NCBI GenBank assembly: GCA_023430045.1
Contig: JAEZCF010000056.1
Coordinates: 43,859-107,858, forward strand
Reading direction: 5' to 3'
Length of the DNA: 64,000 nucleotides
From: Pseudomonadota bacterium
GTDB lineage: Bacteria > Pseudomonadota > Gammaproteobacteria > Xanthomonadales > Xanthomonadaceae
The number at the start of each line of letters is the position of its first letter. Positions within the stretch are counted from its first letter, which is position 1. Positions 34,321-43,208 of this stretch are shown in pieces. The translations under genes were made by a program, and so were the position numbers. The notes beneath the pieces are model-generated. The model ran no database searches. It saw only the letters and a program-made list of their open reading frames with translations, and was not told where the DNA came from.

Positions 34321-35166
34321 TCAGCCCTTGTCCTGCCGGGCCAGCTGCAGGTCGCGCTGGCGACGCTTGTCAGCGCGGGCATTGAAATACCAGCCGATGA
34401 CCGCTGCCACTGCCACCGCCGACACCATCAGCGTCGCCAGCGCATTGATCTTCGGACTGATACCCATGCGCACGGAAGCGAATACCTTCATCGGCAGCGT
34501 GGTGGAACTGGGACCGGCGACGAAGCTGGCGATCACCACGTCATCCAGCGACAGCGTGAAGGCCAACAGCCAGCCGGCCAGCAGCGCCGGCGCGATGATC
34601 GGCAGGGTGATCCGGAGGAACACCGTCAGGCGGCTGGCCCCCAGGTCCATCGCCGCCTCTTCCAGCGATACGTCCAGCTCCTGCAACCGCGAGGACACCA
34701 CCACGGTGACGAACGCCAGGGTGAAGGTGACGTGGGCGATCCAGATCGTCGCTGCACCGCGAGCAGGGAATCCCGGTACGCCCCCCATGGATACCAGCAG
34801 GGTCATCAGCGAAAAACCAAGGATGACATCGGGCATCACCAGCGGTGCGGTGATCAGCGCGCTGAAGGCCGATTTTCCGCGGAAACGCGGGAAACGGGTC
34901 ATCACCATCGCCGCCATGGTGCCCAGCACGGTAGCCGCGCATGCGGTCCAGAAAGCGACCTTCAGGCTCATCCAGAGCGCGTCCATCAAGGCGCGGTCGT
35001 TGAACAGCTCGCCATACCAGCGGGTGGAAAAACCAGCCCACACCGTGGCCAGCCGCGAGCTGTTGAACGAGAACAGCATCAGCAGCAGGATCGGCAGGTA
35101 CAGGAACGCAAAGCCCAGTGCCAGGGCGCCCCACCCCATCCAGCGATAACCGCGCAGCGTGCTCAT
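34321..35166 (-). CDS. potI: putrescine ABC transporter permease PotI
   Basis: A 281-residue inner-membrane permease with six predicted helices. The EAA loop that contacts the ATPase reads EAAMDLGASRLTVFLRITLPIIAPALLAG. The start at 35166 overlaps the potH stop by 4 bp (ATGA). It partners PotH, PotG and PotF in putrescine import. Confidence 0.95.
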   Translation of the reverse strand: MSTLRGYRWMGWGALALGFAFLYLPILLLMLFSFNSSRLATVWAGFSTRWYGELFNDRALMDALWMSLKVAFWTACAATVLGTMAAMVMTRFPRFRGKSAFSALITAPLVMPDVILGFSLMTLLVSMGGVPGFPARGAATIWIAHVTFTLAFVTVVVSSRLQELDVSLEEAAMDLGASRLTVFLRITLPIIAPALLAGWLLAFTLSLDDVVIASFVAGPSSTTLPMKVFASVRMGISPKINALATLMVSAVAVAAVIGWYFNARADKRRQRDLQLARQDKG

Positions 35167-36074
35167 GCCTGGCGTCCTTCCAGCAGGCGCTGCTGGGACC
35201 GGTTGAACAGGAAGATCGGCACCAGCAGCAGCAACAGCATCACCACCGCGACCGCCGAGGCGACCGGCCAGTTGCGGTTGTTGAAGAATTCCCCCCACAG
35301 CACGCGCCCGATCATCAGCGTGTCCGGCCCGCCCAGCATTTCCGGGATGACGAACTCGCCGACCGCCGGAATCATCACCAGCATGCAGCCGGCGATGATG
35401 CCGGCCTTCGACAGCGGCAGCGTGATGCGCAGGAACGCCTGCCACGGCTTCGCGCCCAGGTCGTAGGCGGCTTCCAGCAACCGCTGGTCATGCTTGACCA
35501 GGTTCGCGTACAGCGGCAGCACCATGAACGGCAGGTAGCAGTACACGATGCCGATGTAGGCGGCCGTTGGCGTGTAAAGGATGCGCAGCGGCTGGTCGAT
35601 CAGGCCGATCTTCAGCAGCAGCTGGTTGAGCAGGCCATTGCGGTCCAGGATGCCGATCCACGCATAGACACGGATAAGGAACGACGTCCATGACGGCAGC
35701 ACCACCAGCATCATCATGACGTTGCGCGAGGCCGGCGACATGCGTGCGATGGCATGGGCCATCGGATAGCCGATGAGCAGCGTGAGCAGGGTGGAGACCG
35801 CAGCGATCCGGAACGAGCTCAGGTATGCCAGCAGGTATTGCTGGTCACGTGCCAGCTGCAGGTAGTTTTCCAGGTTGAGCCGGAGCGAGAACGCACCATC
35901 CACATACTGCAGCAGCCACGTATAGGGCGGCGTGCCCACCTGGGTATGCGCGAAGGAGATCATCAGGATGATCGCGAACGGCACCGCGAAGAACAGCAGC
36001 AGCCACAGGTACGGCACGCCGACGACGGTGGCGCGCAGGCCCGGCAACCAGCGCTTCAGGCCAGCCGCGCTCAT
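35163..36074 (-). CDS. potH: putrescine ABC transporter permease PotH
   Basis: From ATG 36074 the protein has 303 residues and about six transmembrane helices. The EAA motif reads EAAYDLGAKPWQAFLRITLPLSKAG. The GEFVIPEMLGGPDTLMIG segment is characteristic of PotB/PotH. The start overlaps the potG stop by 4 bp, so potG-potH-potI are tightly coupled. Confidence 0.95.
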   Translation of the reverse strand: MSAAGLKRWLPGLRATVVGVPYLWLLLFFAVPFAIILMISFAHTQVGTPPYTWLLQYVDGAFSLRLNLENYLQLARDQQYLLAYLSSFRIAAVSTLLTLLIGYPMAHAIARMSPASRNVMMMLVVLPSWTSFLIRVYAWIGILDRNGLLNQLLLKIGLIDQPLRILYTPTAAYIGIVYCYLPFMVLPLYANLVKHDQRLLEAAYDLGAKPWQAFLRITLPLSKAGIIAGCMLVMIPAVGEFVIPEMLGGPDTLMIGRVLWGEFFNNRNWPVASAVAVVMLLLLLVPIFLFNRSQQRLLEGRQA

Positions 36075-37207
36075 GAGGTGAGCACCACGCCGTCGTTGTC
36101 GCGCCAATGCACCCACACCTCGTCGCCCCAGGTCAGGCCATCGCTGGCCCAGCGCTGCGAGTTGGCGAAGTTGGCCATTACCGTGGCACCGCTGGGCAGG
36201 CGCACGTGGTAGACCGAATGGCTGCCGAAATAGGCGATGTCCTCGATGACGCCCTGCGCCTTGTTGGTGTGCCCTTCCGGCTCGTCCTTGCCGATCATGA
36301 CCTTCTCCGGGCGCAGTGCGAACGCGACCGGCTGTCCTTCATAACAGGTGATGCCGTGCGCGATGTAGATCGGCGCCGGGAACATCGGCGTACGCACGGT
36401 GACGTACTCAGGCAGGTCCTCGTCGATCACCCCATCGAAGGTGTTCACCGAGCCGATGAAGCCGGCGACGAAGCGGTTGGCGGGCTGTTCGTACACTTCA
36501 TCGGGCTTGCCGACCTGCTGGATCCAGCCGGCATCCATCACCGCGATGCGGGTGGCCATGGTCATCGCTTCTTCCTGGTCGTGGGTGACCATCACGCATG
36601 TCACCCCGGACGTCTCGATGATGTTGACCAGTTCCAGCTGCATCTGCGAGCGCAGCTTCTTGTCCAGCGCTCCCATCGGCTCATCGAGCAGCAGCAGCTT
36701 CGGCCCCTTGGCCAGCGACCGGGCCAGCGCCACGCGCTGCTGCTGGCCACCGGACAGCTGGTGCGGCCTGCGCCTGGCCAGCTGGGTCATGTGCACCAGG
36801 TCCAGCATCTCCCCCACCCGGCGATGGATGGCATCAGTGGCCAGGCCATCCTGCCTGAGACCGAAGGCGATGTTCTGCTCCACGGTCATGTGCGGGAACA
36901 ACGCGTAGGACTGGAACATCATGTTGACCGGGCGCTTGTACGGCGGCAGCGCATCCAGCCGCTGGCCATCGAGCACGATGCTGCCCTTCGTCGGCGTTTC
37001 GAAGCCGCCCAGGCAGCGCAGCAGGGTGGACTTGCCACTGCCCGAGCCGCCCAGCAGCGCGAAGATCTCACCCTTGCGAACATCCAGGCTGACATCGTCC
37101 ACGGCGACGAAGCCATCGAATTCCTTGCGCAGATCGCGGATGGACAGGTAACCGGGCTCGGCCGTCATCGCGACGGTGGTGGCTTCCGGTTGGGCTTCGA
37201 CGGACAT
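36071..37207 (-). CDS. potG: putrescine ABC transporter ATPase PotG
   Basis: From ATG 37207 (GGAG about 9 nt upstream) the protein has 378 residues. The ATPase domain has Walker A GGSGSGKST, Q-loop MMFQSYALFPHM, signature LSGGQQQR, Walker B LLLLDEPMGALD and an H-loop VTHDQEEAM; a C-terminal TOBE-like domain follows. It drives PotHI. The upstream neighbour on this strand is an efflux operon rather than potF, which lies about 4.8 kb away. Confidence 0.95.
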   Translation of the reverse strand: MSVEAQPEATTVAMTAEPGYLSIRDLRKEFDGFVAVDDVSLDVRKGEIFALLGGSGSGKSTLLRCLGGFETPTKGSIVLDGQRLDALPPYKRPVNMMFQSYALFPHMTVEQNIAFGLRQDGLATDAIHRRVGEMLDLVHMTQLARRRPHQLSGGQQQRVALARSLAKGPKLLLLDEPMGALDKKLRSQMQLELVNIIETSGVTCVMVTHDQEEAMTMATRIAVMDAGWIQQVGKPDEVYEQPANRFVAGFIGSVNTFDGVIDEDLPEYVTVRTPMFPAPIYIAHGITCYEGQPVAFALRPEKVMIGKDEPEGHTNKAQGVIEDIAYFGSHSVYHVRLPSGATVMANFANSQRWASDGLTWGDEVWVHWRDNDGVVLTS

Positions 37208-37306
37208 GGGGGCTCCGGGAGCAGACGGGGGCAGCGGCATGCATTTTAACGGCAGCCGATGACGGCCGTGCATGCCGTGGGTGGGCAATGCCCTGGAGCC
37301 CATCAC

Positions 37307-37365
37307 GTAGAGCCGGGCTCTGCCCGGCTGATGGAGATGCGTAGCGGGGCAGAGCCCCGCTCTAC
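37307..37365. repeat. two adjacent SMAG palindromes
   Basis: The first opens GTAG (37307) with AGCCGGGC/GCCCGGCT arms. The second runs GTAG-CGGGGC-AGA-GCCCCG-CTCTAC (37341-37365) with the tetranucleotide at both ends. The TAG stop of the outer-membrane-factor gene (37364-37362) is read from the terminal CTAC. The pair separates the efflux operon from potG. Confidence 0.85.
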
Positions 37366-38915
37366 CTGGCGGCGGGGGCTTCTTCCCAGCCCAGGCCCAG
37401 GCTCTTCTGCAGCGCTACATAGCGCACCAGCACCTGCAGGCGCGCCTGGGCGAGCCCGTCCTGGGCATCCAGGCGCTGCCGCTGGACATCCAGCAGGTCG
37501 ATCTGCGAAGCGGCGCCTGCCTGCCTTCGCTGCGCCATCAGCCCGGCCGCGCGTGACGCGGATGCTTCGGCGCGAGCCGTTGCCTGCAGTTGCTGGCGCG
37601 ACGCGCCGAAGCGCGCCAGCGCCGTGTTGGCATCCTGCAGTGCAGCCAGTACGGTGCCTTCATACGCGGCCAGTCGGGCCTCGTTGCCGGCACGGGCCTG
37701 CGCTACGCGCGCCTTGTTGACGCCGAAATCGAACAGCGACCAGCGCAGGAACGGCGCCACAGCGGTCGCCGCCGAGTCGCGGCCCAGGTCCGAAAGCGAC
37801 GTTGCACCAGCGCCGATCGTACCCAGCAGCGTCACCTGCGGAAAATAGGCGGACAACGCCTGGCCGATCTGCGCCGACGACGCCGCCAGCTCGCGCTCGG
37901 CCTTGCGGATATCCGGCCGGCGGCGGATCAGCGCGCCGGCATCATCCACGGCGACGCTGGCGGGAAGCGCTGGCAACGGCCTGTCCGCAGCCAGCCGTGC
38001 ATCCAGTGCACCGGGCTCGCGACCGACCATCAAGGCCAGCACATCACGCGCTTCATCGGCCTGCGCCTGCAGTGGCGGAACCAGCGCCTGCTGTTGTTCC
38101 AGCTGCGCCTGCGCCCGCTCTACCTGCAGGTCCGAATCGGCACCCCGTTCGCGACGCTGGCGCGACAACGCCAGCGCTTCGCTCGCGGCACGCAGGTTGT
38201 CCTCGGCCAGGGCGATGCGTTCGCGCGTGCTGCGATACCCCAGGTAGACCTGGGCCAGCTCCGCTGCCAGCTGCACCTGCGCGTCGGCCAGTGCGGCCGC
38301 GTTGGCATCGGCTTCCGCCGCCGCCTGTTCGGCCGCGCGCCGACGCCGTCCGAACAGGTCCAGTTCCCAGCTGGCATCGAAGCCGACAACGTACAGTTCC
38401 GTGTCCAGGTCGACATCGGCAAACTGCTGGCGCAGCTGTGCCGCTTCCTCTGGCCGGCCGTTGGCCTCGGCCACCCGCGCGACGTTCTCTCCCAGCCCAC
38501 GCACGCTGTCGTTGATCGAATCCGGCGCATGGATTCCCGCGTATCCCGCCGCCGCACCGACACTCGGCAGCTGTTCGGCGCTGCGCTGGTTCTGCAGCGC
38601 GCGCGAGGCCACCACCCTGGCCTGCGCGGCGCGCAGGTTCGGGCTGCTGCGCAGCGCTTCGTCGATCAACTGGTCCAGCAGCGGATCCTGCAGTGTGCGC
38701 CACCACTGGCTGGGCGGAACGGCCTGCACGACGCCAGCCTGCCCGGCGCGTGGCAACTGTGCCTGGCCGATGGCGTCCTGCGCGACATCCGGCCGCACGT
38801 AGTCCGGACCCAGCATGCAGCCGGACAGCAGCAGCGGCAGCAGGGCCGGCAGCAACCGGTACGGCGCACGCGGATGGCGCGGCAGAGGGGGAGATGGAGT
38901 TCGCTTCCGGGTCAT
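37362..38915 (-). CDS. NodT-family outer-membrane efflux lipoprotein
   Basis: A 517-residue TolC/OprM-type channel. An N-terminal lipobox (LLPLLLSGCMLGPDYVRP) shows it is lipidated. Long coiled-coil repeats rich in Ala and Gln alternate with beta segments, including the family motif ELDLFGRRRRAAEQA and the second-repeat RRPDIRKAERELAASSAQIG. With EmrA and EmrB it should complete a tripartite drug pump. It overlaps emrB by 1 bp. Confidence 0.92.
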   Translation of the reverse strand: MTRKRTPSPPLPRHPRAPYRLLPALLPLLLSGCMLGPDYVRPDVAQDAIGQAQLPRAGQAGVVQAVPPSQWWRTLQDPLLDQLIDEALRSSPNLRAAQARVVASRALQNQRSAEQLPSVGAAAGYAGIHAPDSINDSVRGLGENVARVAEANGRPEEAAQLRQQFADVDLDTELYVVGFDASWELDLFGRRRRAAEQAAAEADANAAALADAQVQLAAELAQVYLGYRSTRERIALAEDNLRAASEALALSRQRRERGADSDLQVERAQAQLEQQQALVPPLQAQADEARDVLALMVGREPGALDARLAADRPLPALPASVAVDDAGALIRRRPDIRKAERELAASSAQIGQALSAYFPQVTLLGTIGAGATSLSDLGRDSAATAVAPFLRWSLFDFGVNKARVAQARAGNEARLAAYEGTVLAALQDANTALARFGASRQQLQATARAEASASRAAGLMAQRRQAGAASQIDLLDVQRQRLDAQDGLAQARLQVLVRYVALQKSLGLGWEEAPAAR

Positions 38916-40462
38916 CAGTGCATCGCCAATGGAACGCCCTTGGGCAAGGGCTTGAGCAGGAACACCAGCGGCAGTGTCGCCACCACGATCAGGCCGAAGA
39001 TCCAGAACAGGTCGTTGTAGGCCATCACCATTGCCTGCTGCTGGACCACCTGGCCCAGCACCGCCATCCCCTGCATGGGATCGCCGAGCTGCTGGCCATA
39101 CCCCTGCAGGGCATCCTGCGCGACCTGCGAATTGGCGGTGATGCTGCTGCCGATGGAATCCACGTGCAGCGTGGTGCGCCGGTCCTGGAACGTGGAAATG
39201 ATGGCCAGGCCGATGGAACCGCCCAGGTTGCGGGCCGCGTTGAACAGCCCTGATGCGTCGCTGGTGTATTCGCGCGACACGGAGGTGATGGCCGCCTGGT
39301 TCAGTGCCATCATCGCCAGTGCCAGGCCGCAGCCCTGCAGCAGCTGGCCGATGACGAAGTGCGGGCCGATGCTGTCGGGGGTCAGGCCGAGGTTGACGAA
39401 GCACGCGGCGGCGAAGCACAGCATGCCGCCGAACACCATGATGCGCACGTCCACCGTTTCCAGCATCTTCGGCATCAAGGGCATCAGCACGATGGTCGGC
39501 AGGCCGGCCAGCAGCAGTACATAGCCGGCCTGTTCGGTGTTGTAGCCGGCGATGATGGCCAGGAACTGCGGGATCATGTACATCACCCCGAACAGGATCA
39601 TGCCGACCGCCATCACCATCACGAACACGGCACCGAAACTTCGCTGGAACAGGATCTTCAGGCGGATCACCGGTTCCTTGCTGGTGAACTGGGACAGCGC
39701 CAGCAACGCGAATCCGGTGACCGACACCAGGCTCAGGATGATGATCAGGGTGGATTCAAACCAGCGCTCGCGCTGTCCGTCTTCCAGCACCACGGTGAGC
39801 GCGGACAGGCCGGCTGTCATGCCGATGATGCCCAGCCAGTCGGCGTGCAGCAGCCCGCCCCAGTTGGATTTCTCGTGCGGGAGGCCGAGCAGCAACAGCG
39901 CCACCAGGCCGGCGCAGATCGGCACGTTGATGAAAAAGGCGTAGTGCCAGCTGACGTTCTCGGTGAGCCAGCCGCCCAGCAGTGGCCCGATCACCGGCCC
40001 GAGGATCACCGTCATGCCGAACAGCGCGGTGCCCAGCGGCTGCTGTTTCGGCGGCAGCCGGGTACCGACGATGGTGAGCGCGGTGGGAATGAGCGCACCG
40101 CCGGCAAAGCCCTGCCCGATGCGGCCGACGATCATCATCATCAGCGTATCGGCGAAGCCGCACATCACCGAAAAAGCCGTGAACAACGTGGCGCATATCA
40201 GCAGGAAGGTGCGCAGCCCCAGCGTGCGCACGAACCAGCCGGTCAGTGGAATCATGACGATTTCCGATACCAGGAACGCAGTGGATATCCACGTACCTTC
40301 CGTGCCGCTGGCGCCTACTTCGCCCTGGATGGTCGGCAACGCAGCGTTGACGATGGAAATATCCAGCGTGGCCATGAACGAACCGATGGTGCCCGCGGCC
40401 ACCGCCAGCCACGCACCCGCATCGGCCTTTTCCGGCGTTGCACTGGCAGCGGTCGCGCTCAT
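38915..40462 (-). CDS. emrB: EmrB-type MFS drug efflux transporter (DHA2 family)
   Basis: A 515-residue, 14-helix drug:H+ antiporter. Family motifs include FMATLDISIVNAALPTIQGEVGAS (motif D1), the Gly-rich GRIGQGFAGGALIPTALTIV, and GPVIGPLLGGWLTENVSWHYAFFINVPI (motif C). It takes drugs from the membrane or cytoplasm to EmrA. It overlaps emrA by 4 bp. Confidence 0.95.
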   Translation of the reverse strand: MSATAASATPEKADAGAWLAVAAGTIGSFMATLDISIVNAALPTIQGEVGASGTEGTWISTAFLVSEIVMIPLTGWFVRTLGLRTFLLICATLFTAFSVMCGFADTLMMMIVGRIGQGFAGGALIPTALTIVGTRLPPKQQPLGTALFGMTVILGPVIGPLLGGWLTENVSWHYAFFINVPICAGLVALLLLGLPHEKSNWGGLLHADWLGIIGMTAGLSALTVVLEDGQRERWFESTLIIILSLVSVTGFALLALSQFTSKEPVIRLKILFQRSFGAVFVMVMAVGMILFGVMYMIPQFLAIIAGYNTEQAGYVLLLAGLPTIVLMPLMPKMLETVDVRIMVFGGMLCFAAACFVNLGLTPDSIGPHFVIGQLLQGCGLALAMMALNQAAITSVSREYTSDASGLFNAARNLGGSIGLAIISTFQDRRTTLHVDSIGSSITANSQVAQDALQGYGQQLGDPMQGMAVLGQVVQQQAMVMAYNDLFWIFGLIVVATLPLVFLLKPLPKGVPLAMH

Positions 40463-41649
40463 TGACTGCTGCGGGCCTCGGCTTCGTCCTTCGTGCGCTC
40501 ACGCGCATCCCGGGCGGCGCGCGTGTCCACCGTGACATCCACCGACATGCCCGGCACCAGCACCTTGCGCGCCTCCTCGCCGGCGTCCACCTTGATCCGC
40601 ACCGGCACGCGCTGCACCACCTTGGTGAAGTTGCCGGTGGCATTCTGCGGCGGCAGCAGCGCGAACTGCGAGCCCGTACCCGGCGAGATGCTTTCCACGG
40701 TGCCGTGCAGCTTCACTCCGGGCAGCGCGTCGACCTCGATCTCGGCTGGCTGGCCGGGACGCATCAGGCCCACCTGGGTTTCCTTGAAATTGGCCGCGAT
40801 GTAGAGCGATTCAACCGGCACCACGGTCATGGTGCGGGTACCAGCGGCGACGAACTGTCCGACCTGCACGGTCTTGTTGCCGATGCGCCCATTGATGCGC
40901 GCGCGCAGTTCGGTGTCCTCGAAGGCCACTGCCGCCTGCGCGGCATCGGCCTGGGCCTGCTTCAATCCTGCCTGCGCCTGTTCCAGCTGGGCCTGACTGG
41001 CTTCGATCTGACTCTGCGCACCGCTGATCTGCGCCTGCGCGGCATCGTACTGGGCCTGTGCGCGATCACGCTCATGGCGCAGGCTTTCCACATGTTCGTG
41101 GGTATCGGCACCGCTGGCGGCCAGCGGCGTGAAGCGTGCGACTTCGGCGTTGGCGAAGCGCAGCGAAGCAGCGGCGGATTTCAACTGGGTCCGCGCCTGC
41201 ACCAGGGTGGATTGCTGGCCCTGCACGCCGGCGGTGGCGGCGGCGATGTCCGCTTCGCGTACGGCGATCACCGCTTCGGCCTGGTCCAGCGTGGCGCGGT
41301 AGGTACGTGGATCGATGCGCAGCAGCGGCTCGCCAGCCTTCACCCACTGGTTGTCATCCACCAGCACTTCGGTGACATAGCCGTTGATGCGCGGAGCAAC
41401 GGCCACCGCATCGGCCTGCAGGTAGGCGTTGTTGGTGTCCTGCATGTAGCGACCGACCAGCAGGTGGTACACGAGCCAGATGACCAGCACGGCAAGCACC
41501 AGCACGCCGATGATGATCAGCGTCCAGCGTACTTTCGGGTTCTTCAGCGGTGAGGGCTTGTCCTCGGCCTGGCTTGCGGGGGGTTCCGTGTGCTCATCTT
41601 CAGGCGGATCCGGGCGTTCGGCGTCATGCCGGCTGGGCTGTTCGCTCAT
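40459..41649 (-). CDS. emrA: EmrA-type periplasmic adaptor (HlyD family)
   Basis: A 396-residue membrane-fusion protein with an acidic N-terminal tail, one transmembrane helix (WTLIIIGVLVLAVLVIWLVYHLL), lipoyl halves (GYVTEVLVDDNQWVKAGEPLL and ARINGRIGNKTVQVGQFV), a long Gln/Ala coiled coil and a beta-barrel domain. First gene of an emrA-emrB-outer-membrane-factor operon. No MarR-type regulator gene is adjacent. Confidence 0.94.
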   Translation of the reverse strand: MSEQPSRHDAERPDPPEDEHTEPPASQAEDKPSPLKNPKVRWTLIIIGVLVLAVLVIWLVYHLLVGRYMQDTNNAYLQADAVAVAPRINGYVTEVLVDDNQWVKAGEPLLRIDPRTYRATLDQAEAVIAVREADIAAATAGVQGQQSTLVQARTQLKSAAASLRFANAEVARFTPLAASGADTHEHVESLRHERDRAQAQYDAAQAQISGAQSQIEASQAQLEQAQAGLKQAQADAAQAAVAFEDTELRARINGRIGNKTVQVGQFVAAGTRTMTVVPVESLYIAANFKETQVGLMRPGQPAEIEVDALPGVKLHGTVESISPGTGSQFALLPPQNATGNFTKVVQRVPVRIKVDAGEEARKVLVPGMSVDVTVDTRAARDARERTKDEAEARSSQ

Positions 41650-41974
41650 CGTATCGTCGAGGCGTCGTTTCGGTGGGAAGCGGACACGCTGGGCGGTCCA
41701 TACGCAACGGTAGGGGATGCGATGCAGACGAGCCGTGAAGAGTCAAAGTGAGATGTGCGGAGCCGCCCCGCGTGGCCCGCGACCGTTTCTCTGGTGGCCG
41801 GCGACCGCCCCTCAGGTGGGTGACGCCCCATGGTGGGTGACGACCGCCCCATGGTGGGTGACGACCGTTGGTCGTCACGCCTGCGGCCGGGGCAGGGGCC
41901 GGATGCACGGAACCGTCGGAGGTCGCCCGGCCGCCCGGCCGCGCGGACAACCGCACAACCGGCCACTACCAGGA
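41650..41974. repeat. 325-bp gap with GGTGGGTGAC repeats and a perfect palindrome
   Basis: No gene is visible. Bases 41755-41880 hold degenerate iterations: GTGGCCCGCGACCG, GTGGCCGGCGACCG, then GGTGGGTGACG and two GGTGGGTGACGACCG units separated by CCCCAT. They end in the palindrome GTGACGACC-GTT-GGTCGTCAC (41858-41878). The stems are identical to the palindrome at 14945-14965. The region separates potF from emrA on the - strand. Confidence 0.8.
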
Positions 41975-43087
41975 TCAACGGCCGGTCTTGATCTCCGTCC
42001 AGAGCCGCGTATAGAGCTTTTCGGTCTCCGGCGTGTTGATCGAATAGGTGAACATCTTCGCGGCCACGTCGGCCGGCGGGTAGATGGTCGGGTCGCTGCG
42101 GATCGCTTCGTCCACCAGCGGCGTCGCATCGCTCACCGGATTGGCGTAATGGATGAAGTTCGTGTTGGCCGCAGCCACCTTCGGTTCCAGCAGGTAGTTG
42201 ATGAAGCGGTACGCTTCTTCCGGATGACCGGCATCCTTCGGAATGGCCAGCATGTCGAACCACTGCGGCGCGCCCTCGCGCGGTATCGAATAGGCCACGT
42301 GCACGCCGTTTGCCGCTTCCTCGGCGCGGTCGCGAGCCTGGATGATGTCACCCGACCAGCCGACCACCAGGCACGTCCCGCCGTTGGCCAGCGAACCGAC
42401 GTACTGCGACGAGTGGAAATTCTGCACGTACGGACGGATCGACTTCAGCAGCGCGGCGGCCTTCTGGATGTCGGCCGGATCGTTGCTGTGCGGGTCCAGC
42501 CCCAGGTAATGCATCGCCACCGGAATCATGTCGGCCGGCGTGTCCAGCAGGGTCACGCCGCAGTCCTTCATCTTCGCGATGTTTTCCGGCTTGAACACCA
42601 GGTCCCAGCTGCTGGCGATGTCCGTGCTGCCACCGAACCGCTCCTTCAGCATGTCCACGTTGTAGCCGATGCCGGTGGTGCCGATCATGTAGGGCACGCC
42701 AAACCTGTTTTCCGGATCCTGGGTGGCGATGCGCTCCATCACCTTCGGATCCAGTCGTGCCAGGTTCGGAATCTTCGACTTGTCCAGCGGCAGGAACACG
42801 CCGGCCTGGATCTGCCGGCCGAAGAAGTTCAGCGTCGGCACCACCACGTCGTAGCCACTGTTGCCGGCCAGCAGCTTGGTCTCGACCATCTCGTCGCTGT
42901 CGAACACATCGTAGGTCACCCGGATCCCGGTTTCCTTCTCGAATCCGGGAATGGTGTCCTCGGCGATGTAGTCGCTGTAGTTGTAGACATTCAGGACCTT
43001 GCCGTCCTGCGCGGGGCCCTTGCCATCACCGCCGCAGGCAGACAGCAGGGCGGCCGCCAGGCCGATCGAAAGGGTACGCAGCTTCAT
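41975..43087 (-). CDS. potF: putrescine-binding protein PotF
   Basis: From ATG 43087 the protein has 370 residues. A lipobox-like sequence (LAAALLSACGG) suggests a lipid-anchored binding protein. The mature part matches PotF: VLNVYNYSDYIAEDTIPGFEKETGI, YDVFDSDEMVETKLLAGNSGYDVVVP, VGWSGDI and FINYLLEPKVAA. It delivers putrescine to PotGHI. It lies downstream of puuA on the same strand and is split from potGHI by the emr operon. Confidence 0.94.
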   Translation of the reverse strand: MKLRTLSIGLAAALLSACGGDGKGPAQDGKVLNVYNYSDYIAEDTIPGFEKETGIRVTYDVFDSDEMVETKLLAGNSGYDVVVPTLNFFGRQIQAGVFLPLDKSKIPNLARLDPKVMERIATQDPENRFGVPYMIGTTGIGYNVDMLKERFGGSTDIASSWDLVFKPENIAKMKDCGVTLLDTPADMIPVAMHYLGLDPHSNDPADIQKAAALLKSIRPYVQNFHSSQYVGSLANGGTCLVVGWSGDIIQARDRAEEAANGVHVAYSIPREGAPQWFDMLAIPKDAGHPEEAYRFINYLLEPKVAAANTNFIHYANPVSDATPLVDEAIRSDPTIYPPADVAAKMFTYSINTPETEKLYTRLWTEIKTGR

Positions 43088-43208
43088 CGGGAAAAGGCTC
43101 CAGATCCGGGTGGGGGGCCGGCACGGGCCGACAATGCCTGCCAGCGTACCGCCCGGCGCGCCGATCATCCAGTGAAGGCGCCGGCCACTTCGCACCGTCA
43201 TCCGGGCA

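Noticed and set aside
41755..41880. Guanidine-type or other riboswitch before emrA
   Set aside because: The repeated GTGACGACC units lack the paired small hairpins with conserved loops expected of such riboswitches and also occur at 14945 away from any transporter start.
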